NCBI GenBank assembly: GCA_036268455.1
Contig: DATAUD010000022.1
Coordinates: 156,394-220,393, forward strand
Direction: 5' to 3'
DNA from: DATAUD01 sp036268455
GTDB taxonomy: Bacteria > Verrucomicrobiota > Verrucomicrobiia > Limisphaerales > Palsa-1400
DNA: 64,000 nucleotides
Shown here: positions 63,880 to 64,000 of the stretch, in pieces
Position numbering within the stretch: position 1 is the stretch's first letter
Layout of the letters: each line of letters starts with the position of its first letter
The notes under the pieces: model-generated
Seen by the model: only the letters and a program-made list of their open reading frames with translations
Told to the model about the DNA's origin: nothing
The model's database searches: none
Program-made: the position numbers and the translations under genes

Positions 63880-64000
63880 ATGGTAATCAATACAAACATG
63901 GCGGCGATGACGTCCGCCAATAACCTCGATAAGTCAACCAACGAACTGAACAATGCCCTCGCGCAATTGTCCTCCGGTTCAAAAATTGTCAGTCCCGCTG
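63880..64000 (+). CDS. Flagellin, N-terminal part (continues beyond the window)
   Basis: The first 40 residues, MVINTNMAAMTSANNL, DKSTNELNNALAQLSSG and SKIVSPA, are the conserved D0 segment of bacterial flagellins (compare MxINTN...A...L......L..S...LSSGxRI). The polymer forms the flagellar filament. The start ATG at 63880 has AAGGA 10 nt upstream. A sigma-28-like promoter lies 150 nt upstream. The rest of the gene lies outside the window, so domain and length cannot be judged. Confidence 0.95.
   Translation, partial: MVINTNMAAMTSANNLDKSTNELNNALAQLSSGSKIVSPA

Overview
The window reads as a chromosome segment of a Verrucomicrobiota bacterium, probably close to Pedosphaera/Limisphaerales. This is inferred from content, not from a marker gene: very large secreted repeat proteins that end in a recurrent '..FYR..' C-terminal module, a TIGR03790 protein, a PA14-containing sensor kinase, a kinase/WD40 protein paired with an ECF sigma factor, GH76/GH125 enzymes, and a flagellin gene. 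I see no rRNA, tRNA or CRISPR array.

Layout. 1-2300: start of rsmD, gap, and a GYF-domain membrane protein. 2350-12200: a compact Mu-like element with a regulator, a MuA-type transposase, small genes, two related DUF3102-like proteins, a DUF935 portal and a major-capsid-like protein. It has no recognisable MuB, terminase, tail or lysis gene. 12406-20700: a 2764-residue secreted protein with about 5 YDG and 15 MBG repeats. 20903-21534: a broken DUF5069 gene carrying a 200-bp foldback MITE. 21577-28441: WYL regulator, rho, cysK, a sugar dehydrogenase and a glutaminase-A-like secreted protein. 28521-29360: remnants of an antitoxin and an IS701-type transposase.

29420-42655 is the most coherent functional block. 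Five collinear minus-strand genes encode a GH76 endo-alpha-1,6-mannanase, a PA14 sensor kinase, a NarL-type response regulator, a lectin/LamG protein, and a Tat-exported GH125 exo-alpha-1,6-mannosidase. The same 18-bp palindrome stands upstream of the first and fourth genes. Together they look like a self-regulated locus for sensing, binding and degrading alpha-1,6-mannan, for example from fungal walls. The two large secreted proteins share a repeated ~210-residue module that I cannot name.

42745-44235 is a gene graveyard (S53 sedolisin and fibre-like protein remnants). 44454-50557 holds TIGR03790, TlpA-like, M48-TPR (frameshifted), OsmC and an outer-membrane protein. 50617-55138 holds an ECF sigma factor/Ser-Thr kinase pair and a stand-alone receiver. 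55211-60546 holds two more large secreted repeat proteins. 60909-63507 holds an MlaA-alpha/beta-hydrolase fusion and a lipoprotein. The window ends in the first 40 codons of a flagellin gene with a sigma-28-like promoter and a structured leader.
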